This document shows positions 7,815 through 15,644 of a stretch of 34,495 nt of DNA, piece by piece. Source of the DNA: JANMDU01 sp043755865 (GTDB lineage: Bacteria > Pseudomonadota > Gammaproteobacteria > Burkholderiales > Burkholderiaceae_C); assembly GCA_043755865.1 (NCBI GenBank), contig JAYUSD010000237.1, positions 1-34,495 on the forward strand, read 5' to 3'. Made by a program: the position numbers and the translations under genes. Under the pieces are notes generated by a model that had not been told where the DNA came from, made no database searches, and worked only from the letters and a program-made list of their open reading frames with translations. The first letter of the stretch is position 1, and every line of letters starts with the position of its first letter.

Positions 7815-8396
7815 ATGGAACACACCCTACCCGCCTTGCCCTACGCGATTGACTCGCTCGCCCCGTATTACAGCCAAGAAGCCTTTGAATACCACCACGG
7901 CAAGCACCACAATGCCTATGTGGTCAACCTCAACAACCTGCAAAAAGGCACTGAGTTTGAAGCCAAGAGCCTAGAAGACATCATCAAAAGCAGCTCCGGT
8001 GGCATCTACAACAACTCCGCCCAAGTCTGGAACCACACCTTCTTTTGGAGCTGCATGAAGCCAGCCGGCGGCGGCGAGCCAAAAGGCGCATTGGCCACAG
8101 CGATCAACGCAAAATTCGGCACGTATGCCGCCTTCAAAGAAGCCTTCGTCAAAAGCGCCGTCGGCAACTTCGGCTCCGGCTGGACATGGCTTGTGAAAAA
8201 GCCCGATGGCAGTGTCGACATTGTCAACACCGGCGCTGCCGGTACACCGCTGACCACTGCAGATAAAGCCTTGCTGACAGTCGATGTGTGGGAGCACGCC
8301 TACTACATCGACTACCGCAACATGCGCCCGAAATTCGTGGAGACTTACCTCTCGAATTTGGTGAACTGGGACTTTGCTGAGAAGAACTTTGCTTGA
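7815..8396 (+). CDS. sodB: Superoxide dismutase, iron type
   Basis: Cytoplasmic enzyme converting superoxide to O2 and H2O2. The 193-residue protein carries the four metal ligands His27 (EYHHGKHH), His74 (VWNHTFFW), Asp157 and His161 (DVWEHAYY). The Gln in NNSAQVWNHT (Gln70) is characteristic of Fe-SOD rather than Mn-SOD, which has its outer-sphere Gln elsewhere. There is no signal peptide. A strong ribosome-binding site (AGAGGAAA) precedes the ATG and a strong terminator follows, so it is probably transcribed as a single gene. Confidence 0.97.
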   Translation: MEHTLPALPYAIDSLAPYYSQEAFEYHHGKHHNAYVVNLNNLQKGTEFEAKSLEDIIKSSSGGIYNNSAQVWNHTFFWSCMKPAGGGEPKGALATAINAKFGTYAAFKEAFVKSAVGNFGSGWTWLVKKPDGSVDIVNTGAAGTPLTTADKALLTVDVWEHAYYIDYRNMRPKFVETYLSNLVNWDFAEKNFA

Positions 8397-8414
8397 ACGT
8401 TTTGAGCTTTGAGC

Positions 8415-8443
8415 AAAACCAGCCGCGAGGCTGGTTTTTTTTT
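8415..8443 (+). terminator. Rho-independent terminator of sodB
   Basis: AAAACCAGCC, a GCGA loop and GGCTGGTTTT form a perfect 10-bp stem (8415-8424 with 8429-8438). The T tract runs from 8435 to 8443. It begins 19 bases after the sodB stop codon. Confidence 0.93.
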
Positions 8444-8520
8444 ATCATTAGTTTTGAGGATGTGGAGATTTGATAAATCCGTCAACATGCCTAGACATCA
8501 ACAAACCACTGGAAAATTAA

Positions 8521-9045
8521 ATGAAAGCGATTCTCATTTTTTGCGCAACAGCATTGACTCTAACCAGCGCCCTTGCTCAAGGGTACGCAGAAGAAACCAA
8601 GGATTGGGGCACCTCTGTGATGAGTCGCCCCAAAGGTACGCCCTATCACGCCCCCACACCCCTGACTATTCCGGCTGCCAAAACAATCTTGACTGACGAT
8701 CTCAAAACATTGTGGAAAGACAATCCCCAACTGGTGGTGATTGATGTGCTCGGCGGCGCAAAGATGATTGAAGGCGGCGTGGGAATGTCTGGTGCGGGCG
8801 ATGATCGGCTGCTGGGAGCTGTCAAAGATAAATTTCCAAAAGTGCTAGAGGGTTTGACGACAGGAAACAAGGAATCTCCCATCGTGTTTTATTGCAAAAA
8901 CTCAATGTGCTGGATGTCTTATAACTCTGCTCTTCATGCCGTAGCCGCTGGCTACAAAAATGTCTATTGGTATCGAGGCGGCTTAGATTCTTGGACGGCA
9001 TCGGGTGGAAAAACGGCTTCTTTATCGCCAGCGGCAGGCTGGTAA
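8521..9045 (+). CDS. Periplasmic rhodanese-like protein, CxxxxCW type
   Basis: A 174-residue exported protein with a signal peptide (MKAILIFCATALTLTSALAQ) and a rhodanese-like fold: VVIDV in the middle, then the active-loop region with Cys125 and Cys130-Trp131 (YCKNSMCWMSYNSA), followed by GYKNVYWYRGGLDSW. This resembles the PQQ-dependent catabolism-associated CXXCW proteins, which accompany quinoprotein alcohol oxidation genes. The specific reaction is unknown. The last 82 bases overlap the opposite-strand ATPase gene tail to tail. Confidence 0.82.
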   Translation: MKAILIFCATALTLTSALAQGYAEETKDWGTSVMSRPKGTPYHAPTPLTIPAAKTILTDDLKTLWKDNPQLVVIDVLGGAKMIEGGVGMSGAGDDRLLGAVKDKFPKVLEGLTTGNKESPIVFYCKNSMCWMSYNSALHAVAAGYKNVYWYRGGLDSWTASGGKTASLSPAAGW

Positions 9046-10202
9046 GCCATGTCTCGCCAACCCATCACATGGCACGCATCGATAGAAAAACTCTCTTTGC
9101 CGCCATACACAATCGTCGGCTTAGCTGCCTCAGCGCCTGCATAGCTTTGCCATTTCTTGGTAGCGCTGGGCCAGTCGCTGGCAAAGCTGCTGCCAGATTT
9201 CATTTCTACTGCATGTAAGAGGCCGTTGTGCTCGAACAGGAGATCAATTTCTGTGCCGTGGTTGTCGCGCCAGAAATAGAGTTGGGCGGGCAGGCCTTGG
9301 TTGTAGCGATGCTTGAGCGTTTCGGTGATCACCCAGTTTTCAAATACTGCGCCGCGCATGGCGTGCAGCTCTAGCGTGCGCGGCGTGTCGATTTGCAGCA
9401 AATGGCAAAGCAGGCCGGTATCTAGGAAATACAGTTTGGGTGTGCGCACCAAGCGTTTGTTGAAATTACGATGATGCGGTTGCAAGAGCATCACGATGTA
9501 GCTCGCTTCTAGCACGGTGAGCCAGCGCTTGGCCGTGGTGTGGGTGATGCCGCAATCGCTGGCGAGTGAATTCAAATTGAGGAGCTGCCCCGCACGCGCT
9601 GCGCACATGAGCACGAAGCGGCGAAAGCTCGCTAAATCACCCACATTGACCACTTGGCGCACATCGCGCTCCACATAGGTGGCCATGTAGCTTGCAAACC
9701 AAGCCTGCGCAGCAGCGGCATCGCTCGCCAGCAAGACGGGCTCGGGATAGCCGCCCTGCCAAGCGGCTTTGTGCCAACTGCTGGGTAGCTTGCCTGCGCC
9801 CGCAAGCTCTGCGCCGGATAAAGGCAGTAAATTCAGCATGCCTGCGCGGCCTGCCAAACTTTGGTTCACAGAATCGATCAAACCAAATTGCTGAGAGCCT
9901 GTGAGAATAAAATCGCCTTTGATTTGGCGTTCGTCCACAATGGCTTGGATATCCGAAAGAAGCTCTGGAAAGCGCTGTACCTCATCAATGATCGCACCGT
10001 GGGGCAAACTGCGCAAAAAAGCGCTCGGATCAGTTTTCACGCGCGCGCGCGTGGCGTTGTCTTCAAGATTGAAATAGGGTTTGTTCGGGAAAGCCAGTTT
10101 GGTTAACGTGCTCTTGCCAGATTGCCGCGGCCCGGTGATCACGACGACGCGAAAAATGGTTGCATAACGCTGTGCAGCGTAGATAGCAAGGCGAGGAATC
10201 AT
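8964..10202 (-). CDS. AAA ATPase with C-terminal DUF4143 nuclease-like domain
   Basis: A 412-residue protein: Walker A GPRQSGKST (24-32), Walker B GAIIDEVQRFPE (Asp73-Glu74), sensor motif ILTGSQQ, a winged-helix-like middle, and a C-terminal part with TEIDLLFE and HAVEMKSG, matching the E-x-D ... E-x-K pattern of PD-(D/E)XK-like DUF4143 domains. These proteins are widespread accessory genes without a settled function. The last 26 residues are encoded antisense to the rhodanese gene and look like a read-through tail. The ATG lies at the edge of a TTGTACAA inverted repeat and has no visible ribosome-binding site. Confidence 0.88.
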   Translation of the reverse strand: MIPRLAIYAAQRYATIFRVVVITGPRQSGKSTLTKLAFPNKPYFNLEDNATRARVKTDPSAFLRSLPHGAIIDEVQRFPELLSDIQAIVDERQIKGDFILTGSQQFGLIDSVNQSLAGRAGMLNLLPLSGAELAGAGKLPSSWHKAAWQGGYPEPVLLASDAAAAQAWFASYMATYVERDVRQVVNVGDLASFRRFVLMCAARAGQLLNLNSLASDCGITHTTAKRWLTVLEASYIVMLLQPHHRNFNKRLVRTPKLYFLDTGLLCHLLQIDTPRTLELHAMRGAVFENWVITETLKHRYNQGLPAQLYFWRDNHGTEIDLLFEHNGLLHAVEMKSGSSFASDWPSATKKWQSYAGAEAAKPTIVYGGKESFSIDACHVMGWRDMAYQPAAGDKEAVFPPDAVQESKPPRYQ

Positions 10203-10241
10203 TTGTACAATTTGAATATTGAAAGTTCATATTGTACAAAT
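10201..10241. promoter_or_regulatory. Perfect 11-base inverted repeat at the ATPase start (possible operator)
   Basis: ATTTGTACAAT (10201-10211) and ATTGTACAAAT (10231-10241) are exact reverse complements 19 bases apart, and each contains the palindrome TTGTACAA. The first arm includes part of the ATPase start codon. The arrangement suits a dimeric repressor binding twice at the promoter, or an mRNA hairpin over the start. Both readings are inference. No regulator gene is adjacent. Confidence 0.5.
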
Positions 10242-10298
10242 TAAAGCGATGCTGTCAACCGGTTTAAATGACTGATTCAACCGCGTTTGATGGGCGCT

Positions 10299-11732
10299 TC
10301 AATCGTGTTTGATCGCTACAGTTTTGAGTTGCGTGAAGCCATACAGCGCCTCAAACCCTTTCTCCCGCCCGTAGCCTGAAGATTTGTAGCCGCCAAACGG
10401 GAGTTCCACGCCGCCGCCTGCGCCGTAGTTGTTGATGAAGACTTGGCCGGCTTTGATGCGCTTGGATAGGCGCATTTGGCGGGAGCCGTCGCGCGTCCAT
10501 AAGCCCGCGACTAAGCCGAATTTGGTGGCGTTGGCGATTCGAATAGCATCGTCTTCGCCTTTGAATTTCATCGCACAGAGCACGGGGCCGAAGATTTCTT
10601 CTTGGGCTAGGCGGTGATGCACCGGCACATCGCGCAAGAGCGTGGGGGCTTGGTAGAAGCCGCTCTCTGGTGCTTCGCTTGCGACCTGACCTTGCGCCAC
10701 CATGGGGATGCCAGCGACTTGTGCGTCAGACAAAAAATCCCACACGCGCTGCTGCTGGCTTTGGCGAATGAGTGGGCCTAGATCCAAATCCATTGCGGGC
10801 GGGCCGGCGCGGAGGTTTTCAAACGCTGCGCCGAGGCGATCCAGCAGCTTGTCGTAGATCAATTCATCGATCAGCAATCGCGAGCCGGCAGAGCAAGTTT
10901 GCCCGGCGTTCTGCACGATGGCATTGATGATCGTGGGGATCGCAACGTCCAGATCCGCATCGGCAAACACGATCTGCGGGCTCTTGCCGCCCAGCTCCAG
11001 CGTGACAGGGCAATGCCTCTCTGCAGCGACCTGTTGAATGATCGTGCCCACATTGGGGCTGCCGGTGAAGCTGATGTGATCGATGCCGGGATGCCGCGCA
11101 ATGGCATCGCCCACCTCATGGCCGAGGCCAGTGACGATATTGATCGCACCAGCCGGGAAGCCCACATCGGCCGCGAGCTGCGCTACGCGTAAGAGCGACA
11201 GGCAAGCATCTTCGCTGGGCTTGACAACGCAGACATTGCCCGCAGCCAGCGCCCCGCCCACGCTGCGGCCAAAAATCTGCATGGGGTAATTCCACGGAAT
11301 GATATTGCCCACCACGCCGAAGGCTTCGCGCCACGTGAGCACGGTAAACCCGTTTTGATAAGGAATCGTTTCGCCATGCAGCTTGTCTGCTGCGCCGGCG
11401 TAAAACTCAAAATAGCGAGCGAGCGCGGCCGCATCGGCTTTGGCTTGCTTCACAGGTTTGCCGCAATCGCGCTGCTCAATGCCGGCCAGCTCATCGGCAT
11501 GCTCGGCTACTTTCATTGAAAGCTTCATCAACAAGCGCCCGCGCTCGGCAGCGGTGACGTGCTGCCACACGTTTTCATAGCAAGCCCGCGACGATTTGAC
11601 AGCGGTATCCACATCTTGCGCCGTGCCTCGAGCGATGTGTTCGTAGACCTCGCCTGTAGCGGGGTCGGTCATGGGCAGGGTTTGGCCGCTAGAGGCGGGC
11701 GTGGCTTGGTTGTGGATGTAGTGGTGTTGCAT
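10299..11732 (-). CDS. NAD(P)-dependent aldehyde dehydrogenase
   Basis: Oxidises an aldehyde to the acid in the cytoplasm; the substrate is not determinable. The 477-residue protein has the family motifs in order: IIPWNYP, VKPSED, FTGSPNVG, catalytic-base Glu246 in TLELGGKSP, nucleophile Cys280 in NAGQTCSAGS, and EEIFGPV. The overall style is that of betaine- or phenylacetaldehyde-type enzymes, but sequence alone does not settle this. The ATG at 11732 has AAGG 8 bases upstream and follows the acetyltransferase stop by 4 bases; an upstream start would overlap that gene. It is the last gene of the moxR-to-aldehyde-dehydrogenase run. Confidence 0.92.
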   Translation of the reverse strand: MQHHYIHNQATPASSGQTLPMTDPATGEVYEHIARGTAQDVDTAVKSSRACYENVWQHVTAAERGRLLMKLSMKVAEHADELAGIEQRDCGKPVKQAKADAAALARYFEFYAGAADKLHGETIPYQNGFTVLTWREAFGVVGNIIPWNYPMQIFGRSVGGALAAGNVCVVKPSEDACLSLLRVAQLAADVGFPAGAINIVTGLGHEVGDAIARHPGIDHISFTGSPNVGTIIQQVAAERHCPVTLELGGKSPQIVFADADLDVAIPTIINAIVQNAGQTCSAGSRLLIDELIYDKLLDRLGAAFENLRAGPPAMDLDLGPLIRQSQQQRVWDFLSDAQVAGIPMVAQGQVASEAPESGFYQAPTLLRDVPVHHRLAQEEIFGPVLCAMKFKGEDDAIRIANATKFGLVAGLWTRDGSRQMRLSKRIKAGQVFINNYGAGGGVELPFGGYKSSGYGREKGFEALYGFTQLKTVAIKHD

Positions 11733-11736
11733 GGCT

Positions 11737-12321
11737 TTACCTTGGCTTGTCCAATTGATAGAGCAATTGCGCCTTGGCCTCAGGCCATTCACCAGCAGTC
11801 ATGCTGTACATCACGGTATCGCGAATCGTGCCATCGCGGCGTAAGGCGTGGCCGCGAATGATGCCGTCTTTGCGCGCGCCGAGGCGCTCAATCGCAGCCT
11901 GGCTTTTGAAATTGAAATTGTCTGTACGCCAGCCTACCGTGCGGCATTGCAACGTCTCAAAAGCGTGCGTCATCATGATCAATTTGCAAGTGCTGTTCAC
12001 ATGCGTGCGTTGCATGCTCTGCGCATACCAGGTGTAGCCAATCTCCACGCGGCGCACGACAGGCAAGATGTCGTGATAACTGCTTGAGCCGAGTACTTTC
12101 CCAGTCGCAACGTCGATCACCGCAAAAGCAAAGCGATCTGCGGTTTTGAGCGCAGTTTCAATGTAAGCACGCGCATTCTCCGGCTCCGGCACAGAAGTAA
12201 TGCGCAGCTTCCACAGCTCGCCATCTTTGGCCGCTTCGCGCAGGCCTTTTTCATGCGTAAGTGCAAGCGGCTCCAAGCGTATGCCTCGCGTTTGAAGAGT
12301 GACAGGAATGACGAAGGACAT
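11737..12321 (-). CDS. GNAT-family N-acetyltransferase (RimJ/RimL-like)
   Basis: A 194-residue cytoplasmic protein of the Acetyltransf_3 type. It opens with RGIRLEPLALTHEKGL and contains VLGSSSYHDI, RRVEIGYTWY and the C-terminal NFKSQAAIERLGARKDGIIRGH segment typical of RimJ/RimL-like proteins, where the last part helps form the acetyl-CoA site. The acceptor is unknown. The ATG at 12321 fits the family start better than one 13 codons upstream, which would abut the preceding stop. It lies between the metallo-beta-lactamase-fold and aldehyde dehydrogenase genes in one apparent transcript. Confidence 0.88.
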   Translation of the reverse strand: MSFVIPVTLQTRGIRLEPLALTHEKGLREAAKDGELWKLRITSVPEPENARAYIETALKTADRFAFAVIDVATGKVLGSSSYHDILPVVRRVEIGYTWYAQSMQRTHVNSTCKLIMMTHAFETLQCRTVGWRTDNFNFKSQAAIERLGARKDGIIRGHALRRDGTIRDTVMYSMTAGEWPEAKAQLLYQLDKPR

Positions 12322-12360
12322 AATTTTTCCAGTTGAAAACAGGCCGGTGAAAAGACGCAA

Positions 12361-13260
12361 TTATTTTTGTACAGACTTCCAAATATCCGGCAGCGATTCC
12401 CACACAAACCCATCCCATTCATAGCCAGCAAATGCTGATTCGATGCGGCTCTTCAGCATCCTGCGCTTAAGCCAACTGATATCGCCGCTTGGATTCTCAG
12501 CGCGCACGATGCGCTGCACGGTTTGCAAATAAGTAGCCATTTGATCAATTAATTCCACGCCGGCCGGCTCACCGCGCCCTACGAACACGCGCTTGATTCC
12601 TGGCAGTGCTTTCAATTCTTTGAGGCGCGCAGCCCAAGCATCAAACAAAGCCAGTTCCATCCAAGCATGCCCTCGATTGGCCAGCAAATCACCCACAAAC
12701 AACGCATCGCCCACCTGCGCGCACACATGCGCGCCCGAGCAGCCTGCGCCGCCGAGCACATGCAGTTGCACGCTCACGCCATGCAAATTCAGCGTTGTTG
12801 TCGCACTGCCAAACACGTCCGGCTTGGCGGCATCTTTCGGATAATCTGGCGCGTAGTCTTTCAAAAACCAGCCGATGCGAATGTCGTGTACCGAGGCAAT
12901 CAAGTCAGCCACTTGGCGAGACGTGATCACGCGTACACCGCGCTTTTGCAACTCGGCCGTGCCGTTGAATTTATCGGGATTGGGATGCAAGATGATCGCG
13001 GTTTTGACGGGCAGGCCGGTTTGCTTCTGCGCGGCTTCATACGATTTCACAGCATCGCTGGGCAGGAATTGTGTGTCAAACATGACGACGCCCTCCGTGC
13101 CGGCGATCCAAAAGTTATTTGTTGAATAGGCCTTGGGAATGCTGGTGAAGCGGCCTACTTGTGCTGCGCTTGCAGTGTTTGCAGCTTGAGCCCGGCCTGT
13201 TGCGGCAAGTAACCCAACTTGGCTCAGGAGCAAATTTTGAAAGGTACGTCGATAAATCAT
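12361..13260 (-). CDS. Exported metallo-beta-lactamase-fold protein with a degenerate metal site
   Basis: A 299-residue protein with an N-terminal signal peptide (ending near RAQAAN). The fold is suggested by NFWIAGTEGVVMFDTQF, by LHPNPDKFNGTAEL in place of the zinc motif, and by GDALFVGDLLANRGHAW. The canonical HxHxDH reads HPNPDK (His92, Asn94, Asp96, Lys97), so two of the four residues are changed; His178 and Asp191 of later motifs remain. It may be a modified hydrolase or a non-catalytic binding protein. The ATG at 13260 has GGAG at 7 bases; the TTG two codons upstream is less likely. Exported relatives occur in quinoprotein (PQQ) oxidation clusters. Confidence 0.8.
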   Translation of the reverse strand: MIYRRTFQNLLLSQVGLLAATGRAQAANTASAAQVGRFTSIPKAYSTNNFWIAGTEGVVMFDTQFLPSDAVKSYEAAQKQTGLPVKTAIILHPNPDKFNGTAELQKRGVRVITSRQVADLIASVHDIRIGWFLKDYAPDYPKDAAKPDVFGSATTTLNLHGVSVQLHVLGGAGCSGAHVCAQVGDALFVGDLLANRGHAWMELALFDAWAARLKELKALPGIKRVFVGRGEPAGVELIDQMATYLQTVQRIVRAENPSGDISWLKRRMLKSRIESAFAGYEWDGFVWESLPDIWKSVQK

Positions 13261-13332
13261 TGCCAATCTCCGTGCTATGAATTAGTGAGCACTGTGCGCA
13301 GTAAATACGCCGGCTAACTGCCCAAAAGCTTC

Positions 13333-14187
13333 TTATCTTCCACGCTGATTCATGAAAACCAGCTTTTCAAACAGCGTCACATCCTGCTCATTTTTCAGCA
13401 GCGCGCCCACGAGTGGTGGCACGGCGATTTTGTCGTCTTTGCTGTGCAGGGCGTCGAGCGGGATGTCTTCAGCCACGAGGAGCTTGATCCAATCGAGCAG
13501 CTCCGAAGTTGATGGTTTTTTCTTGATGCCGGGCAGGTTGCGAACGTCGTAAAACGTCTTCATCGCCGTGCCAAGCAGCTCTTTTTTGAGGCCGGGAAAA
13601 TGCACATCAACGATTTGCTGCATCGTGGCCGCTTCGGGGAATTTGATGTAGTGGAAAAAGCAGCGGCGCAGGAAGGCATCGGGCAGCTCTTTTTCGTTAT
13701 TCGACGTGATGAAAACCAGCGGGCGATTTTTCGCTTTGATCAGCTCGCGCGTCTCGTAGCAATAAAACTCCATGCGATCAATCTCGCGCAGCAAATCATT
13801 TGGAAATTCGATATCGGCTTTGTCGATTTCGTCGATCAGCAGCGCTACGGGTTGCTCGGCCGTGAAAGCTTGCCAGAGCACGCCTTTCAAGATGTAATTG
13901 TGAATATTTTTGACGCGCTCGCCTCCATCGACATCCGAGAGCTGCGAATCTCTTAAGCGCGAAACAGCATCGTATTCATACAAACCTTGCTGCGCTTTGG
14001 TGGTGGATTTGACGTGCCATTGAAGGAGCGGCATTTTTAAAGAGGCCGCTACTTCTTCGGCCAACATGGTTTTGCCGGTACCCGGCTCGCCTTTGATGAG
14101 CAATGGGCGTTTGAGGGTGATGGCGGCATTCACAGCCAGCATCAGATCGGGAGTGGCTACGTAGCCAGAAGTGCCTTGAAATTTCAT
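13333..14187 (-). CDS. MoxR-type AAA+ ATPase
   Basis: A 284-residue ATPase: Walker A GEPGTGKT (33-40), Walker B VALLIDEIDKAD, sensor FITSNNEKELPDAFLRRC with the arginine finger, and the C-terminal helical lid. MoxR proteins act as chaperones that help insert metals or mature enzyme complexes, usually with a von Willebrand factor A partner encoded next door. No such partner is visible here; the next gene, 72 bases on, is the metallo-beta-lactamase-fold protein. It is divergent from the cytochrome c gene (111 bases between starts). Confidence 0.92.
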   Translation of the reverse strand: MKFQGTSGYVATPDLMLAVNAAITLKRPLLIKGEPGTGKTMLAEEVAASLKMPLLQWHVKSTTKAQQGLYEYDAVSRLRDSQLSDVDGGERVKNIHNYILKGVLWQAFTAEQPVALLIDEIDKADIEFPNDLLREIDRMEFYCYETRELIKAKNRPLVFITSNNEKELPDAFLRRCFFHYIKFPEAATMQQIVDVHFPGLKKELLGTAMKTFYDVRNLPGIKKKPSTSELLDWIKLLVAEDIPLDALHSKDDKIAVPPLVGALLKNEQDVTLFEKLVFMNQRGR

Positions 14188-14245
14188 AGTGCGGTGATTC
14201 AGACTGATTTGTCGAGTTGGGGCAAGGGCGGGTGATGCTCGAAGC

Positions 14246-14251
14246 TATAAT
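14246..14251 (+). promoter_or_regulatory. TATAAT, candidate -10 of the cytochrome c gene
   Basis: A perfect TATAAT sits 47 bases before the cytochrome ATG, but no good -35 is found at 16-18 bases. If used, transcription would begin near 14258, just before the TTTGAC-ATGG-GTCAAA palindrome. Confidence 0.35.
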
Positions 14252-14260
14252 CGTGCGTTG

Positions 14261-14276
14261 TTTGACATGGGTCAAA
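14261..14276. promoter_or_regulatory. FNR/Dnr-like palindrome upstream of cytochrome c
   Basis: TTTGAC-ATGG-GTCAAA is a perfect 6-base inverted repeat with a 4-base centre, close to the FNR consensus TTGAT-N4-ATCAA (both inner bases changed symmetrically to C/G). It lies 22 bases upstream of the cytochrome ATG in the divergent moxR-cytochrome gap. Regulation by oxygen is inference. Confidence 0.45.
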
Positions 14277-14298
14277 CCCCCTCCATTCTGTACGCAAA

Positions 14299-14964
14299 AT
14301 GAACAAGTTCCTTGCCGCCGCCTTTGCTGTTTTTGTCTCCTCCGTGACCCTGTCTGTCGCAGCCCAAGAAGTTAAGGGCGATGTCAAAGCCGGTCAATCC
14401 AAGGCCGCCATGTGTATTGGCTGCCATGGCATCGTGGGCTACCAAGCCAGTTTCCCCGAGATATACAAAGCGCCCATGATTTCGGGCCAGAGCGCTAAAT
14501 ACATCAGCAATTCGCTTCTTGCCTACCAAAAAGACGAGCGCAAACACCCTACTATGAAAGCCATATCCGCCTCTTTGTCTGAGCAAGACATGGCAGATTT
14601 GGGTGCTTACTACAGCCAGCATGGCGTCGTAGCCGGCTTCGCTTTGCCCGAGAAAGCTGCGAAAGAGCCGTCAGCTGCAGTGGGTGCTTTGATCACAAAA
14701 GGCGCATGCATTGCATGCCACGGCGCAAATTTTGCTAAACCGATTGATCCCAGTTATCCAAAGATCGCAGGCCAACATGCGGATTATTTGACAGTGGCGC
14801 TGAAGGCTTATAAAACAGAAGGCAATGCCAAAGTAGGTCGCTCCAACGGCGTGATGGCTGGTATTGCAAAGCAGTATTCCAATGCCGAGATGAAAGCGAT
14901 GGCGGGTTACATCAGCAGCCTGCCCGGTGATTTGAAGACTGTGAAGCAGTCTCCGTTTAAGTAA
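14299..14964 (+). CDS. Di-haem cytochrome c (c4-like)
   Basis: A periplasmic electron carrier of 221 residues: signal peptide (to about residue 22), then two similar haem domains with CIGCH (39-43) and CIACH (137-141). Each domain has a downstream Met ligand candidate (PTMKAIS; GVMAGIA). Cytochromes c4 pass electrons to terminal oxidases. No other respiratory gene is adjacent; the gene is divergent from moxR and 65 bases upstream of parA. No obvious Shine-Dalgarno precedes the ATG, but the signal peptide fixes the start. Confidence 0.93.
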   Translation: MNKFLAAAFAVFVSSVTLSVAAQEVKGDVKAGQSKAAMCIGCHGIVGYQASFPEIYKAPMISGQSAKYISNSLLAYQKDERKHPTMKAISASLSEQDMADLGAYYSQHGVVAGFALPEKAAKEPSAAVGALITKGACIACHGANFAKPIDPSYPKIAGQHADYLTVALKAYKTEGNAKVGRSNGVMAGIAKQYSNAEMKAMAGYISSLPGDLKTVKQSPFK

Positions 14965-15029
14965 AACTGCCGTCGGGAAATTTGTGTAACATGCTTCTTG
15001 CCGCCTAAACGCTGGCAAGGAGAACAAAA

Positions 15030-15644
15030 ATGCCCGTGATCGTTGTAGCCAACCCCAAAGGCGGCGTTGGCAAAACCACTTTGTCCACAAATATCGCAGG
15101 CTACTTTGCTTGGAAAGGCCACAAGGTCATGCTCGGCGATGCAGATCGCCAGCAATCGTCCAAGCTTTGGCTTGGCCTGCGCCCCGCAGCAGCCCGCCCG
15201 ATTCAAAGTTGGGACGTCACAAATGGCGTGGCCAAGCCGCCCAAGGGCGTGACGCATGTGGTGCTCGATACGCCGGGTGGTTTGCACGGTGGTAATTTCA
15301 AAGATGTGCTGAAGGTGGCAGACAAGGTCATCGTGCCGTTGCAGCCGAGTGTGTTCGATATTTTTGCCACACGGGCTTTTTTAGATGAGTTGGCGCGAAG
15401 CAGCCACGCTTGTAGGATTCAGGTGGGCATAGTTGGCATGAGGGTGGATTCGCGCACAATTGCCGCTGACAAACTGCAAGAATTCGTCGATGGCCTTGGG
15501 TTGCCCGTGCTCGGTTTTTTGCGCGATACACAAAACTATATTCACCTCGCTGCGCGTGGCCTGACGCTGTGGGACGTGGCGCCCAGCCGTGTAGAGAAAG
15601 ATCTGGAGCAGTGGCGTGCTTTGACCGCATTTCTGGACGCATGA
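15030..15644 (+). CDS. ParA-family ATPase (orphan)
   Basis: A 204-residue P-loop ATPase of the ParA/MinD superfamily with the deviant Walker A KGGVGKTT (residues 10-17), Walker A' VVLDTPGG and a VIVPLQPS segment. Small ParAs of this length position plasmids, chromosomal origins, or protein clusters. There is no parB or parS-like gene alongside, so its cargo is unknown. The ATG has a good GGAGAA ribosome-binding site, and its stop overlaps the following MaoC gene in an ATGA. Confidence 0.9.
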   Translation: MPVIVVANPKGGVGKTTLSTNIAGYFAWKGHKVMLGDADRQQSSKLWLGLRPAAARPIQSWDVTNGVAKPPKGVTHVVLDTPGGLHGGNFKDVLKVADKVIVPLQPSVFDIFATRAFLDELARSSHACRIQVGIVGMRVDSRTIAADKLQEFVDGLGLPVLGFLRDTQNYIHLAARGLTLWDVAPSRVEKDLEQWRALTAFLDA

